From Polyangium fumosum (lineage in GTDB: Bacteria > Myxococcota_A > Polyangia > Polyangiales > Polyangiaceae), in the NCBI RefSeq assembly GCF_005144585.1, contig NZ_SSMQ01000042.1:46493-110492 (forward strand): a stretch of 64,000 bases of DNA. The letters are read 5' to 3'. This document shows positions 38,113 through 47,618 of this stretch, piece after piece. A program made the translations under genes and the position numbers. How positions within the stretch are numbered: the first letter of the stretch is position 1; each line of letters starts with the position of its first letter. The notes below the pieces were generated by a model. That model searched no databases. It was not told the DNA's origin and saw nothing but the letters and a program-made list of their open reading frames with translations.

Positions 38113-40161
38113 ATGCGGAACCTCATGCGCGAAGGGCTGTTCGCGGGCGCAATTTTCCTCGTCGTCGGCGTCGCTGCATTCGGGTGCAGCGACGGCGGAT
38201 CCTCGTCCTCCAACGGCGCGGGCGGCAGCGGCGGGGCGGGCGGGCGCGGCGGGGCGGGCGGCGAGGGCGGCGAGGGCGGAACCGCCGTTTGCAACGAGGG
38301 GGAGACCCAGCCTTGTTATACCGGCCCCGCGGGCACCCAGGGCCAAGGGGAATGCAAAGGCGGCACCGCGACGTGCGCCGGTGGCCAGTGGTCCGCGTGC
38401 GCCGGCGAGGTCTTGCCGAGCGCCACGGAGACGTGCGACGGCAAGGACGACGATTGCAACGGCCAGGTCGACGACGCCATCGCGCAGGTCACCTGCGGCC
38501 TCGGCGCCTGCTCCGTCACCGTCGACGGCTGCAAAGACGGCGCCGTCCCCGATTGCACCCCGCTCCCGCCGCCCTCGGGAACGGAGACGTGCGACGGCAG
38601 CGACGACAATTGCGACGGCCAGATCGACGAGGGCTGCACCTGCGTCGACGGACAAACGCAATCGTGTTATTCGGGCGGCGCCGCCACGAAGGGCGTCGGC
38701 GCATGCAAGGACGGCACGCAGACCTGCGCCGGCGGCACCTGGGGCCCCTGCGAAGGGGAGACCCTCCCCGTCGTCGAGGCCTGCGACGCGCTCGACAACG
38801 ATTGTGATGGGATGTCCGACGAGGATCTCGGGCAGACCACCTGCGGCGCCGGCGCCTGCGCGAACACCGTCGAGAGCTGCGTGAACGGCATGCCCCAGGC
38901 TTGCAATCCCGGGATGCCGAGCCCCGAGACGTGCAACGGCGTCGACGACGATTGCAATCTCCTCATCGATGACGGCCTCGGCACGCTCACCTGCGGCATG
39001 GGCGCGTGCCAGAAGACCGTGCAGGCTTGCGTCGCGGGACAACCGCAAATGTGCGTGCCCAGCATGGGCACGGCCGAGACGTGCAACGGCGTCGACGACA
39101 ACTGCAATGGTCAGACGGACGAGGGCAACCCCGGCGGCGGCGGCGCGTGCCCCACGGGCCTCCAGGGCGTCTGCGCGGCGGGCGTGCTCAACTGCCAGAA
39201 CGGCTCGCTCACGTGCGCGGCGACGACCATGGCCGGCGCCGAGACGTGCGACGGCAAAGACAACGACTGCGACGGCCAGACGGACGAGGGCAACCCGGGC
39301 GGGGGCGTTGTGTGCTCGACCGGAAAACCCGGCATCTGCGGGCCGGGGACGACGGCCTGCACGAACGGCGCGCCGGTCTGCAACCAGAATGCCCAGCCCG
39401 TGGCCGAGGTTTGCAATGGCGTCGACGACGATTGCGACAGCCAGACGGACGAGGGCAACCCGGGTGGCGGCGCGGCGTGCACCACCGGCCTTCAGGGGGT
39501 TTGCGCCGCGGGCACGCAGACGTGCACGAGCGGGGCACTCTCGTGCAAGCAGAACGTCATGCCTTCCACCGAGATTTGCGACGGCAAGGACAACGATTGT
39601 GATGGGCTGATCGACGAGACGGTCCCGAACATCGTTTCGATTTTTTCCGAGACCTTCGTGAACAACACCGCCGGGTGGGGGCTCGGGACCGAGTGGCAGA
39701 TCGGCGCGGCCAAGGTGTCCAGCGGGCACGGGTATGGCTTCCCGGATCCCGCCGCGGATCATACCCTGACCGCGGACAACGGCGTCGCGGGCGTCGTCAT
39801 CGGCGGCAATGCGAGCACGGTGGTTCACGCGGCCTACTACCTCACGAGCCCCGTCATCAACACGAGCGGCACGGGATTCGTGACCATGGACCTCTGGCGG
39901 TGGCTGAACAGCGACTACGACCCCTACATGATCAACACGATCGAGGTCTCCGCGAACAATGGCTCGACCTGGACCGTGATCTGGCAGTCGGGCGCCATGC
40001 CGGGCATCCAGGAGCAGGCGTGGAACAACTACAACTATGATCTGACCGCCTACAAGTCCGCGACCATGCGCGTCCGTTTCGGCGTCAGCGTCAATCAGCT
40101 CGACGCGTATGTCGTGTCGTCCTGGAATCTGGACGACATCGTCATTCGCCGCTGCCAGTAG
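38113..40161 (+). CDS. MopE-repeat lipoprotein with C-terminal beta domain, paralogue 2
   Basis: 682 aa from ATG at 38113 with AGGAG about 8 nt upstream. Lipoprotein signal (FLVVGVAAFGC), Ser/Gly-rich spacer, then eight MopE-type repeats such as CDGKDNDCDGQTDEG and CNGVDDDCDSQTDEG separated by Cys-rich loops (GVCAAGTQTCTSGALSC). The final 175 residues match the C-terminal domain of the paralogue at 34980-36698: ETFVNNTAGWGLGTEWQI, AAYYLTSPVINTS, WRWLNSDYDPYMINTIEV and SWNLDDIVI. It ends immediately before a bidirectional terminator. Likely exposed on the surface; binding partner unknown. Confidence 0.88.
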   Translation: MRNLMREGLFAGAIFLVVGVAAFGCSDGGSSSSNGAGGSGGAGGRGGAGGEGGEGGTAVCNEGETQPCYTGPAGTQGQGECKGGTATCAGGQWSACAGEVLPSATETCDGKDDDCNGQVDDAIAQVTCGLGACSVTVDGCKDGAVPDCTPLPPPSGTETCDGSDDNCDGQIDEGCTCVDGQTQSCYSGGAATKGVGACKDGTQTCAGGTWGPCEGETLPVVEACDALDNDCDGMSDEDLGQTTCGAGACANTVESCVNGMPQACNPGMPSPETCNGVDDDCNLLIDDGLGTLTCGMGACQKTVQACVAGQPQMCVPSMGTAETCNGVDDNCNGQTDEGNPGGGGACPTGLQGVCAAGVLNCQNGSLTCAATTMAGAETCDGKDNDCDGQTDEGNPGGGVVCSTGKPGICGPGTTACTNGAPVCNQNAQPVAEVCNGVDDDCDSQTDEGNPGGGAACTTGLQGVCAAGTQTCTSGALSCKQNVMPSTEICDGKDNDCDGLIDETVPNIVSIFSETFVNNTAGWGLGTEWQIGAAKVSSGHGYGFPDPAADHTLTADNGVAGVVIGGNASTVVHAAYYLTSPVINTSGTGFVTMDLWRWLNSDYDPYMINTIEVSANNGSTWTVIWQSGAMPGIQEQAWNNYNYDLTAYKSATMRVRFGVSVNQLDAYVVSSWNLDDIVIRRCQ

Positions 40162-40168
40162 CTCCCAC

Positions 40169-40214
40169 AAAAAAACGCCCCCGATCCTCCTGGATCCGGG
40201 GGCGGTTTTTCTTT
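40169..40214. terminator. Bidirectional intrinsic terminator
   Basis: Stem CGCCCCCGATCC (40176-40187) pairs with GGATC-C-GGGGGCG (40192-40204, one bulged C) around a TCCT loop. It is flanked by an A-tract on the left (40169-40175) and a T-tract on the right (40206-40210). It can therefore end both the MopE-type gene on the plus strand and the ettA gene on the minus strand. Confidence 0.9.
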
Positions 40215-40231
40215 GGCACTCGAACGAAACG

Positions 40232-41911
<1,680 letters not shown>

Positions 41912-42025
41912 GTTTCTTTTACCGCTCTCGCGAGTTGATGATGAATGGGAAGGGGAGGGGGAGGCGGCGAAGGATACCGAAAGCCGACGATTCGTCACGC
42001 CCGACGTACGGGTTCTCCCGCAACT

Positions 42026-43618
42026 TCAGGCCTTCCCGAGGACCTTCCGGACGAGCGACAGGTCCTTCTTGCCAAGCTCGCCCGTCACCACGAGCACCGA
42101 AAGATACAGCGCGCCGGTCACGAGGCCTTGGGCGAGCACGGCCGGTTTGCCGAGCCAAGGCAGCCGCATCCCCACGGCCACCGTCACCGCCGCGGCCACG
42201 AGCACCCGCACGAGCGAGAGCGGCGCGACGAACGCGCCCGCCTCGCGCCGCAGCGCGAGCGCCGCCACGACGGCCACGAGGCCGAGCGCGACCGACGTCG
42301 AGATCGCCGTGGCGAGGAGCATCGGCGGGCCAAACGGCAGGCGCGGCGTCACCCCCACGCACCCGAGCGCCACGAGGCAGACCGCGAGCGCATTGAACGC
42401 CGCGCTCATCCGCTCGCGCCCGAGGCCCGTCAGCGCCGCCGAGCTGATCCCGAGGATCGCGAACGACCCCATCCCGAGCGCGAGCACACGGAGCACCGGC
42501 CCGCCGTGCTCCCAGATCGCACTCGATTTGTAGGCAAATCGCAGCACGTGTGGCGCGAGCGCCGCGATCGTCCCCGAGACCGCGCCCGTCACCACGAGCG
42601 CGATGCGCACGCCAGCGCGCGTGTACTCGGCGACGAGCGGCTCGCTCTTTTCGGCCCGGGCCTTCGCGAGCATCGGGAAGAGCACGAAGCTCACCGACAT
42701 GAGGAGCTGGTAGGGCAGGAACGAAAAGAGCTGCACGCCGCGGTAGATCCCGAGCAGATCGTCGGACGCGGTCGCCGCGAGCCCGAGCCGGCTCGCCTCG
42801 CGCCCGACGAAGCGGCTGAGCAGGAGGAAGTCGGTCTGGAGCAGGAGGTTCAGCGCGATCTGGCCGAGCGCGAGCGGGCCGAGGAAGCCGAGGTAGTCGC
42901 GCGCGCTCGGCCCCGCGGCGCCGAGGCGGCCCACCCCCGAGCGGGTGATCGCGATCGGCACGATGAGCGCGGCGGCGGAGACGAACCCGATCGTCGCGCC
43001 GAGCGTCCCGCTCCCGCCGAGCCGGAGGAGCGCGAAGGCCCCGACGCCCATGCCGATCGTGCGCAGCAGCCCGTAGCCCACGTCGAGCCCGGCCTGATCG
43101 AGGAAACGCCTGCGTCCGTTCAGCGACCCCACGAGCGGCGCGTAGATGCCGTAGAGCAGCACGACGGCCGCGACGAGGCGCAGCGGCGTCGCGACGTGCG
43201 GGGCGCCGACCGCCGCCGCGATCGTCCCCGCGGCGAGCGCGAAGCCGAGCGAGAGCACGACCGCGAGCACCACGTGGACACGCAGCGTGCGCGCAAAAAC
43301 GGCCCCCTCCTCGCCCGCGGAGGCCGTCGAGACCGCGCGGGACACGCCCTGGAGCGCGGTCGAGACGACGACGTTGTTCAAGACGCCAACGATCGCGAGG
43401 ACGCGGGAGATCTGCCCGTAGCCGGCCTGGCCGAGCAGCCGTTCGAGGAGGAGCTGCTGAACGAAGCCGAAGAGGATGAACGAGACCTTCGCGAAGGCGA
43501 TGGCGAGCCCGCCGCGCCCGGCGGTGCGCGCGGCGCTGGGCGTCGGGAGCGCGGGGGCCGCTCCGCTCGCGGCAGGCGCGGGGGCGTTCGTCGCGGGGGC
43601 GGGCGCGGCTTCTTGCAC
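42026..43618 (-). CDS. Polysaccharide flippase (Wzx/MATE-like)
   Basis: 530 aa. An Ala/Pro-rich cytoplasmic start of about 35 residues is followed by 12 to 14 membrane helices in two halves. IAFAKVSFILFGFVQQLLLERLL, with GYGQISRVLAIVGVLNNVV after it, and the second-half LGFLGPLALGQIALNLLLQTD fit the Wzx/MurJ-related polysaccharide transporter superfamily. It should flip lipid-linked sugar units across the inner membrane. No glycosyltransferase or polymerase gene is nearby, so the polysaccharide is unknown. It is downstream of nothing on its strand and 136 bp from the tRNA gene. Confidence 0.8.
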   Translation of the reverse strand: MQEAAPAPATNAPAPAASGAAPALPTPSAARTAGRGGLAIAFAKVSFILFGFVQQLLLERLLGQAGYGQISRVLAIVGVLNNVVVSTALQGVSRAVSTASAGEEGAVFARTLRVHVVLAVVLSLGFALAAGTIAAAVGAPHVATPLRLVAAVVLLYGIYAPLVGSLNGRRRFLDQAGLDVGYGLLRTIGMGVGAFALLRLGGSGTLGATIGFVSAAALIVPIAITRSGVGRLGAAGPSARDYLGFLGPLALGQIALNLLLQTDFLLLSRFVGREASRLGLAATASDDLLGIYRGVQLFSFLPYQLLMSVSFVLFPMLAKARAEKSEPLVAEYTRAGVRIALVVTGAVSGTIAALAPHVLRFAYKSSAIWEHGGPVLRVLALGMGSFAILGISSAALTGLGRERMSAAFNALAVCLVALGCVGVTPRLPFGPPMLLATAISTSVALGLVAVVAALALRREAGAFVAPLSLVRVLVAAAVTVAVGMRLPWLGKPAVLAQGLVTGALYLSVLVVTGELGKKDLSLVRKVLGKA

Positions 43619-43754
43619 GGCGGCTTCTTCGCAGAACGCGCGCGGGAGGGCAACCGCTCGTTGCCGGGCCGGGAGGTGATCTTCGCGTGGGCTCGAAAAA
43701 AGTTCTTGACGGACGAAGCTCCGCGGGTATCCTCGCGGTCCGTTTCGACGCCAT

Positions 43755-43830
43755 TCCAGCTTAGCTCAGTCGGTAGAGCAGGCGGCTGTTAACCGCCGGG
43801 TCGCTGGTTCGAGTCCAGCAGCTGGAGCCA
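43755..43830 (+). tRNA. tRNA-Asn (anticodon GTT)
   Basis: 76 nt with encoded CCA. The acceptor stem TCCAGCT (43755-43761) pairs with AGCTGGA (43820-43826), with discriminator G and CCA to 43830. The D-arm carries AGCTCAGTCGGTAGAGC. The anticodon stem GGCGG/CCGCC holds the loop CTGTTAA, giving GTT for Asn. The T-loop is GTTCGAGTC. U1-A72 and G73 are typical of bacterial tRNA-Asn. This tRNA is also a substrate class for the TsaD modification (ANN codons). Confidence 0.98.
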
Positions 43831-43873
43831 TTTCTTCCTCCTCGCGAACATTGCGAGAGGCGTCAGTAAACAG

Positions 43874-43916
43874 CGGCCCCTGAGAGCGAGCTCCGGGGCC
43901 GTTGCCTTTTCTCCCC
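43874..43916 (+). terminator. Probable tRNA-Asn terminator; also left copy of a direct repeat
   Basis: CGGCCCC (43874-43880) pairs with GGGGCCG (43895-43901), with an inner GAGC/GCTC, followed by TTGCCTTTT. It lies 44 nt after the tRNA. An imperfect copy (about 36 of 42 positions) occurs at 47526-47567. Confidence 0.65.
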
Positions 43917-44518
43917 TGATTCCCCGAGGGTTTGCGCCTCGGCGAGCGTCGCGTGCGCCAGGATGGCGATCGCACGGAGAGCGCCGCGTGCGTGAAGACG
44001 AGCGCGGCGAGCGCGTGCGGGACGGCTTTCGCGCTCTCATCTCGGTCCCGTGGGGAGAGAGAAGCCGAGACGCGGTTAACAGCCGACGCTCCGTTTCCGG
44101 GACAGTGCCCCGGCGATCAACTGTCCCGCGCAGGGTGGGACTGTTGACCAACGCGGCGCTGTCCCATGCGAGCGCGGAACGGGCGCCCCCACGTTGGCGC
44201 GTGGCGCGCCGAGCGCAGTGGTCCGGGGCGTGGGCGCGTTCGGGGGCTGCGGCGCGCACGTGGGAGCCTTGTGCGCGACGGGCACCGCAACCGAACTCTG
44301 TCCAAACGGGATCGCCATCGCGGGCGGCAGGCGCCGAAAGAGCCACCAGCGGGCCGCGCCGAATCCGGAGTCTTCGTTCGCCTGCGGCGCACTTCGCCTC
44401 CGAAGCAGGGCTTTGGGCGGGCGCTCACCGGTCCCGGGGGACCGGTTCGTCCTTCACCAGAACGCCGTGCAGCCTATCATGCCGCCACCGGTACAGCGTC
44501 CCGGCGCAGACGCCCACG
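43917..44518. other. Gene-poor stretch downstream of tRNA-Asn
   Basis: About 600 bp with no ORF that I can support on either strand. It holds an inverted repeat CGGGACAGT (44098-44106) / ACTGTCCCG (44120-44128), with two more partial copies of the ACTGTCCC motif within 45 bp. On the minus strand, just after the SDR stop codon, a short reading (GVCAGTLYRWRHDRL) resembles a transposase helix-turn-helix but is too short to call. It looks like decayed DNA. Confidence 0.5.
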
Positions 44519-45307
44519 TCAGACGGTCCGGACGGTGCCGCCGTCGATGATGAACTCGGCGCCGTGGATCGCGGCGGCGCGATCCGAAGCCAAGTAGGCA
44601 ATGAGATCGGCAACCTCTTCGGGCTCGGCTGCACGCCCGATCGGGATACCGCCCAGAGCATCAAGGACTCCTTGCCGCGCCTCCTCGACCGTGCCGCCAT
44701 TGGCGGCCTGCAGACGCTTCAGCATGTCGACGGACGACTCGGTCATGATCCAGCCGGGGGAGACGGCGTTGACCCGCACGCCCTTCGGCCCCAGCTCTTT
44801 GGAGATCGACTTGCTGTAGGTCCTGAGCGCGGCCTTTGCGGCGGCGTAGGCAGTGGTCGATTCGGGGAGCGGCAGGATGGATTGGATAGAGGTGATATGC
44901 ACAATCGCGCCGGCACCCCGTTCCATCATCTGCGGAGCCAAGAGGCGATCAAGGCGGACCGTGGCCATGAGGTTCAGGCTCAGTTCGGCGAGCCAGTGAT
45001 CGTCCGTCAGCGCGAGAAAGCCGCCGCCCGGCGAGGCCGAGCCACCGATCACGTGGGCGAGGATGTCGACGCCGCCCATACGCTCGAGCGCCGCCTTGGC
45101 CAGGGTCTCGCCGCCTTCGGCCGTCGTCAGATCCGCGCGGACGAACTCGACGCCGTCGATGGGCTCCAGGGTTCCGCGGGCTGCGGTGATAACCCGGGCG
45201 CCCCCGGCCAGGAAGCGGTCGACGGTGGCGCGGCCCAGACCCTTGCTGCCGCCGCTGACGAGCACACGTTTTCCAGCGAACTCCGAGGGATTAGCTTTGA
45301 TGTTCAT
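44519..45307 (-). CDS. SDR-family oxidoreductase
   Basis: 262 aa, classical short-chain dehydrogenase. NAD(P)-binding VLVSGGSKGLGRA (TGxxxGxG form), DLTTAEGGETL after strand 4, the Ser in HITSIQS, and the active-site Y-x3-K in TTAYAAAKAAL are all present. GWIMTESSVDM and the C-terminal AEFIIDGGTVRTV complete the fold. The substrate is unknown. Its ATG overlaps the stop of the SnoaL-like gene as ATGA, so they form one operon. This operon and its divergent LysR gene resemble arrangements common in alpha-proteobacteria, so transfer is likely; that is inference. Confidence 0.93.
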   Translation of the reverse strand: MNIKANPSEFAGKRVLVSGGSKGLGRATVDRFLAGGARVITAARGTLEPIDGVEFVRADLTTAEGGETLAKAALERMGGVDILAHVIGGSASPGGGFLALTDDHWLAELSLNLMATVRLDRLLAPQMMERGAGAIVHITSIQSILPLPESTTAYAAAKAALRTYSKSISKELGPKGVRVNAVSPGWIMTESSVDMLKRLQAANGGTVEEARQGVLDALGGIPIGRAAEPEEVADLIAYLASDRAAAIHGAEFIIDGGTVRTV

Positions 45308-45633
45308 ATCGTGATCCCCAGTGCTTTGATAGCGTCGTTTTCGAGCGTGAAGCGATAGGTGAAGCGGATCGGGCTGCCCTTGAAGTCGCCATGGGCAAGA
45401 CCTTCGACCACGACCTGACCGTCCTCGTGGCGAACGGCATCCGGCGTGAAGATCGCCTTGACGGCGATCACCTCGTCTTCAAACAAGGTTCGCAGCTCGG
45501 CGTGGCCCTCGTGACGTTTTCCGTTGTCCAAAAGGACCGCATCGGTGGCAAAAGGCTTCAGCATGCCGTCCACATCGAGTTGTGCGTTTGCCTCGACATA
45601 GGCGGCTATGGGTTTGGGGAGTGCGGGCGTCAT
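45304..45633 (-). CDS. SnoaL/NTF2-like protein
   Basis: 109 aa from ATG at 45633, with GAGGAG about 8 nt upstream. A cone-shaped NTF2-like fold: YVEANAQLDVDGMLKPFATDAVLLDNGKR (quoted here only by its ends YVEANA and DNGKR), then HEGHAELRTLFEDE and RHEDGQVVVEGLAHGDFKG, ending FTLENDAIKALGI. Members act as isomerases, hydratases or small-molecule binders; no activity can be assigned. Coupled by ATGA overlap to the SDR gene. The ORF continuing to 45828 runs through the divergent promoter and is rejected. Confidence 0.87.
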   Translation of the reverse strand: MTPALPKPIAAYVEANAQLDVDGMLKPFATDAVLLDNGKRHEGHAELRTLFEDEVIAVKAIFTPDAVRHEDGQVVVEGLAHGDFKGSPIRFTYRFTLENDAIKALGITI

Positions 45634-45669
45634 GAGTGTTCTCCTCTGCGTTGTTCGCTTCGGAGACAC

Positions 45670-45730
45670 TAGTCTCGCCCAACTAAAAAGAGAACGCGCG
45701 GAATCGTGCATGCTATATGTAGCCAGGCTA
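45670..45730. promoter_or_regulatory. Divergent regulatory region with three palindromes
   Basis: Between the SnoaL-like and LysR genes: TAGT-N8-ACTA (45670-45685), GCTATATGTAGC (45712-45723, arms GCTA/TAGC) and TAGCC-A-GGCTA (45720-45730, perfect). The spacing fits LysR-type operators (T-N11-A class) placed to control both directions. The region is visibly richer in A and T than its surroundings. Confidence 0.55.
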
Positions 45731-45734
45731 AACA

Positions 45735-46643
45735 ATGCGTGACGACCTATCCGGGCTTCGGGCCCTCCTCTGCGTGGCCGAAAAGCGGAGCTTCCGGGCG
45801 GCGGCCGCCGAGCTGGGGGTGACGCCATCTGCCGTTAGTCAGATCGTTCGCGCCCTCGAAGAGCGCGTCGGTGTGCGCCTGCTTCAACGGACCACACGCA
45901 ACGTCGGTTTGACCGAGGCCGGTGAGCACTTCATCGGGCAGCTCAGGCCTGCATTCGACGGCATCGACGCCGCGTTCGAGTCGCTCATGGCCATGAACGG
46001 ACGCCCATCGGGTCTGTTGCGCCTGACGATGCTCCGAACCGGCTACAACGACGTCATCAAGCCGAAGCTCGCGGCCTTTCTCGCCGCGTACCCCGACATC
46101 CGAATCGACATCTGTCTCCAGGAGGCGCTGTCGAACATCGTAGTCGAAGGCTTCGACGCGGGGATTCGCCTCGGCCACAGCCTCGATCGCGAGATGATCG
46201 CTGTTCGCGTCAGCCCGGACCAGCGCCTCGTGGTCGTCGGCTCAGGGGACTACTTCGCGCGCCGAGGCAAGCCCACGCATCCGCGCGAGCTTCACGGGCA
46301 CGAGTGCATTGGTCTGCGCATGTCGACGGGCGCAGTCGCCCGGTGGAAGTTCGTCGAGGGCGACAAGGAGTTCGACCTGGTCGTCGACGGCCGCGTCGTG
46401 ACCAACGAGGGGTCGGTATTGGTAGACGCCGCCGTCGAGGGCGTCGGACTCGCCTACGTCTTCGAAGACATGGTGAGCGGGCTCGTGTCCGAGAAGCGAC
46501 TCGTGCGGGTGCTCGATGGGTATTGCCCGCACATCCCGGGCTATTTTCTCTACTACCCGAGCCGGCTGAACCTCGCCCCCAAGCTCAAGGTGCTGATCGA
46601 CTTTCTAAAGATAGGTAGAAGGCGCGGCAAAAAGTACGCGTGA
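45735..46643 (+). CDS. LysR-family transcriptional regulator
   Basis: 302 aa. The N-terminal winged helix-turn-helix reads GLRALLCVAEKRSFRAAAAELGV, then TPSAVSQIVRALEERVGVRLLQRTTR. The effector-binding domain starts at about residue 90 (GLLRLTMLRTGYNDVIKPKL) and has the usual IRLGHSLDREMIAVRVSP and LRMSTGAVARWKF. It is divergent from the SnoaL/SDR operon with a 101-bp gap full of palindromes, so that operon is its probable target. The C-terminal GRRRGKKYA is unusually basic. Confidence 0.94.
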   Translation: MRDDLSGLRALLCVAEKRSFRAAAAELGVTPSAVSQIVRALEERVGVRLLQRTTRNVGLTEAGEHFIGQLRPAFDGIDAAFESLMAMNGRPSGLLRLTMLRTGYNDVIKPKLAAFLAAYPDIRIDICLQEALSNIVVEGFDAGIRLGHSLDREMIAVRVSPDQRLVVVGSGDYFARRGKPTHPRELHGHECIGLRMSTGAVARWKFVEGDKEFDLVVDGRVVTNEGSVLVDAAVEGVGLAYVFEDMVSGLVSEKRLVRVLDGYCPHIPGYFLYYPSRLNLAPKLKVLIDFLKIGRRRGKKYA

Positions 46644-46780
46644 CGGGGACCGTCGCGGCAAGGCGCGACCCGCATCGGCGCCACGCCCGATCCGGGACTC
46701 GCGAGACGGTATCCCCTGCATGAACCCCGTCGTGGCGGGACGCCTCCGCGGCGCGCATGCTCGCGGGCGTGGAGGTCCAC

Positions 46781-47014
46781 TCAGCCCGTCGTAGCCTGCT
46801 GTTCCGCGGACGTCGCGGCGGGGACGGTGACGTGGCCGATCGACTCGACGAGCGGCGTGACGTCGCGGAGCCGCCGCGCCCGGCGCTTGGGCACCACGAT
46901 GTCGACGAGCGGGATCTCGCGGACGTTCTCGTGGCTCTGACTCCTCATGCGCGTCGTGAACCTCGAGCCGTTCTTCTTGTCCTTCATCTGCATGTCTCTG
47001 TGCTTCCGCATCAT
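46781..47014 (-). CDS. ParB N-terminal-like small protein, possibly truncated
   Basis: 77 aa from ATG at 47014. The centre, ENVREIPLVDIVVPKRRARRLRD followed by VTPLVESIGH (the first quoted part is residues about 34-55, ends ENVREI and RRLRD), matches the start of the ParB/Srx fold, where an I-P-x-x-x-I-x-x-N/R segment precedes L-x-x-S-I. The next ParB blocks (G-L-x-x-P and the GERR box) are missing; the chain ends in AATSAEQQATTG. It is therefore likely a decayed or very short partition-type protein. It overlaps the upstream gene as ATGA. Confidence 0.5.
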   Translation of the reverse strand: MMRKHRDMQMKDKKNGSRFTTRMRSQSHENVREIPLVDIVVPKRRARRLRDVTPLVESIGHVTVPAATSAEQQATTG

Positions 47015-47448
47015 CGTTGCTGTCCTGAGCACCGCTTCGTCGCGCGCTCCACCCCACGCGTGGTGGCCGGCTCGACGCTGCTCGTGAGGAACGCGGCGAA
47101 CCCTGGCAGGCACGCCTTGGCGCGCGCGATCTGCTTGGCGACCGGCAGACTCGTGAGACGCCGTAGACCACGCTCGGTCACCTGCCGCGCAGGCGTTCCC
47201 GGCGGCAGCGCCCGAACGAACGCGATCACCTCCGGCGCCAAGCTCAGGAGGTTGAGCAGCTGCGTGACCCGCGCCCGGGTCAGTTCGAAGCGTTCCGCGA
47301 GCTCGGTCCGAGAACGAACGTCCCCGGTGTCAAGAAGATTCTGGAACTCCGCCGCCAGGGCCACATGACCGACCACCGGGGGAGGAGACAAGCTACTGAA
47401 GCTGCCTGCCCTCGAGTTCGCTGGCTTCCCAACCTCGGCCGTGAACAC
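47011..47448 (-). CDS. HTH protein resembling a recombinase C-terminal region
   Basis: About 145 aa from GTG at 47448 (another GTG at 47517 would add 23 residues). The core reads ALAAEFQNLLDTGDVRSRTELAERF, then ELTRARVTQLLNLLSLAPEV, a KorB/ParB-like helix-turn-helix that I associate with the tail of serine recombinases (LARRLGVTRARVTQ type) and with free-standing phage/plasmid proteins; that association is from memory. No resolvase catalytic domain is present upstream, so it is a fragment or a stand-alone DNA-binding protein. The ATGA overlap with the ParB-like gene implies co-translation. Confidence 0.55.
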   Translation of the reverse strand: MFTAEVGKPANSRAGSFSSLSPPPVVGHVALAAEFQNLLDTGDVRSRTELAERFELTRARVTQLLNLLSLAPEVIAFVRALPPGTPARQVTERGLRRLTSLPVAKQIARAKACLPGFAAFLTSSVEPATTRGVERATKRCSGQQR

Positions 47449-47525
47449 GGTCCGAAAGTTCGCGCCAGAGACTGCGCTGGGGAGCCAATCAAGCAGGTTC
47501 GCGGAAGCGCGAACCACGTTCCTAC

Positions 47526-47567
47526 CGGCCTCGGAGAGCCATCTCCGGGGCCGTTGTGTTTCTCCCC
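47526..47567. repeat. Right copy of the terminator-like direct repeat
   Basis: Matches 43874-43916 at about 36 of 42 positions, in the same orientation, including CCGGGGCCGTTG and the TTTCTCCCC tail. It forms GGCC-tc-GGAGA / TCTCC-gg-GGCC. It is not next to any gene that needs a plus-strand terminator, and lies 3.65 kb from the first copy. Confidence 0.6.
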
Positions 47568-47618
47568 CCCGTTTTCGCGTCGCGAGCGCCGAGGGCGTGA
47601 AGGCGCCGCTGACGACGT

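Noticed and set aside
44425..44520. Transposase-like HTH reading after the SDR stop codon
   Set aside because: Only about 15 residues look plausible, and there is no continuation, terminal repeats or start codon.
47456..47487. A second tRNA or tRNA fragment before the right direct repeat
   Set aside because: Only the 3' end is vaguely similar to tRNA-Asn; no D-arm or anticodon stem, and the same bases fit the coding frame of the HTH protein. Kept only as weak support for the island idea.
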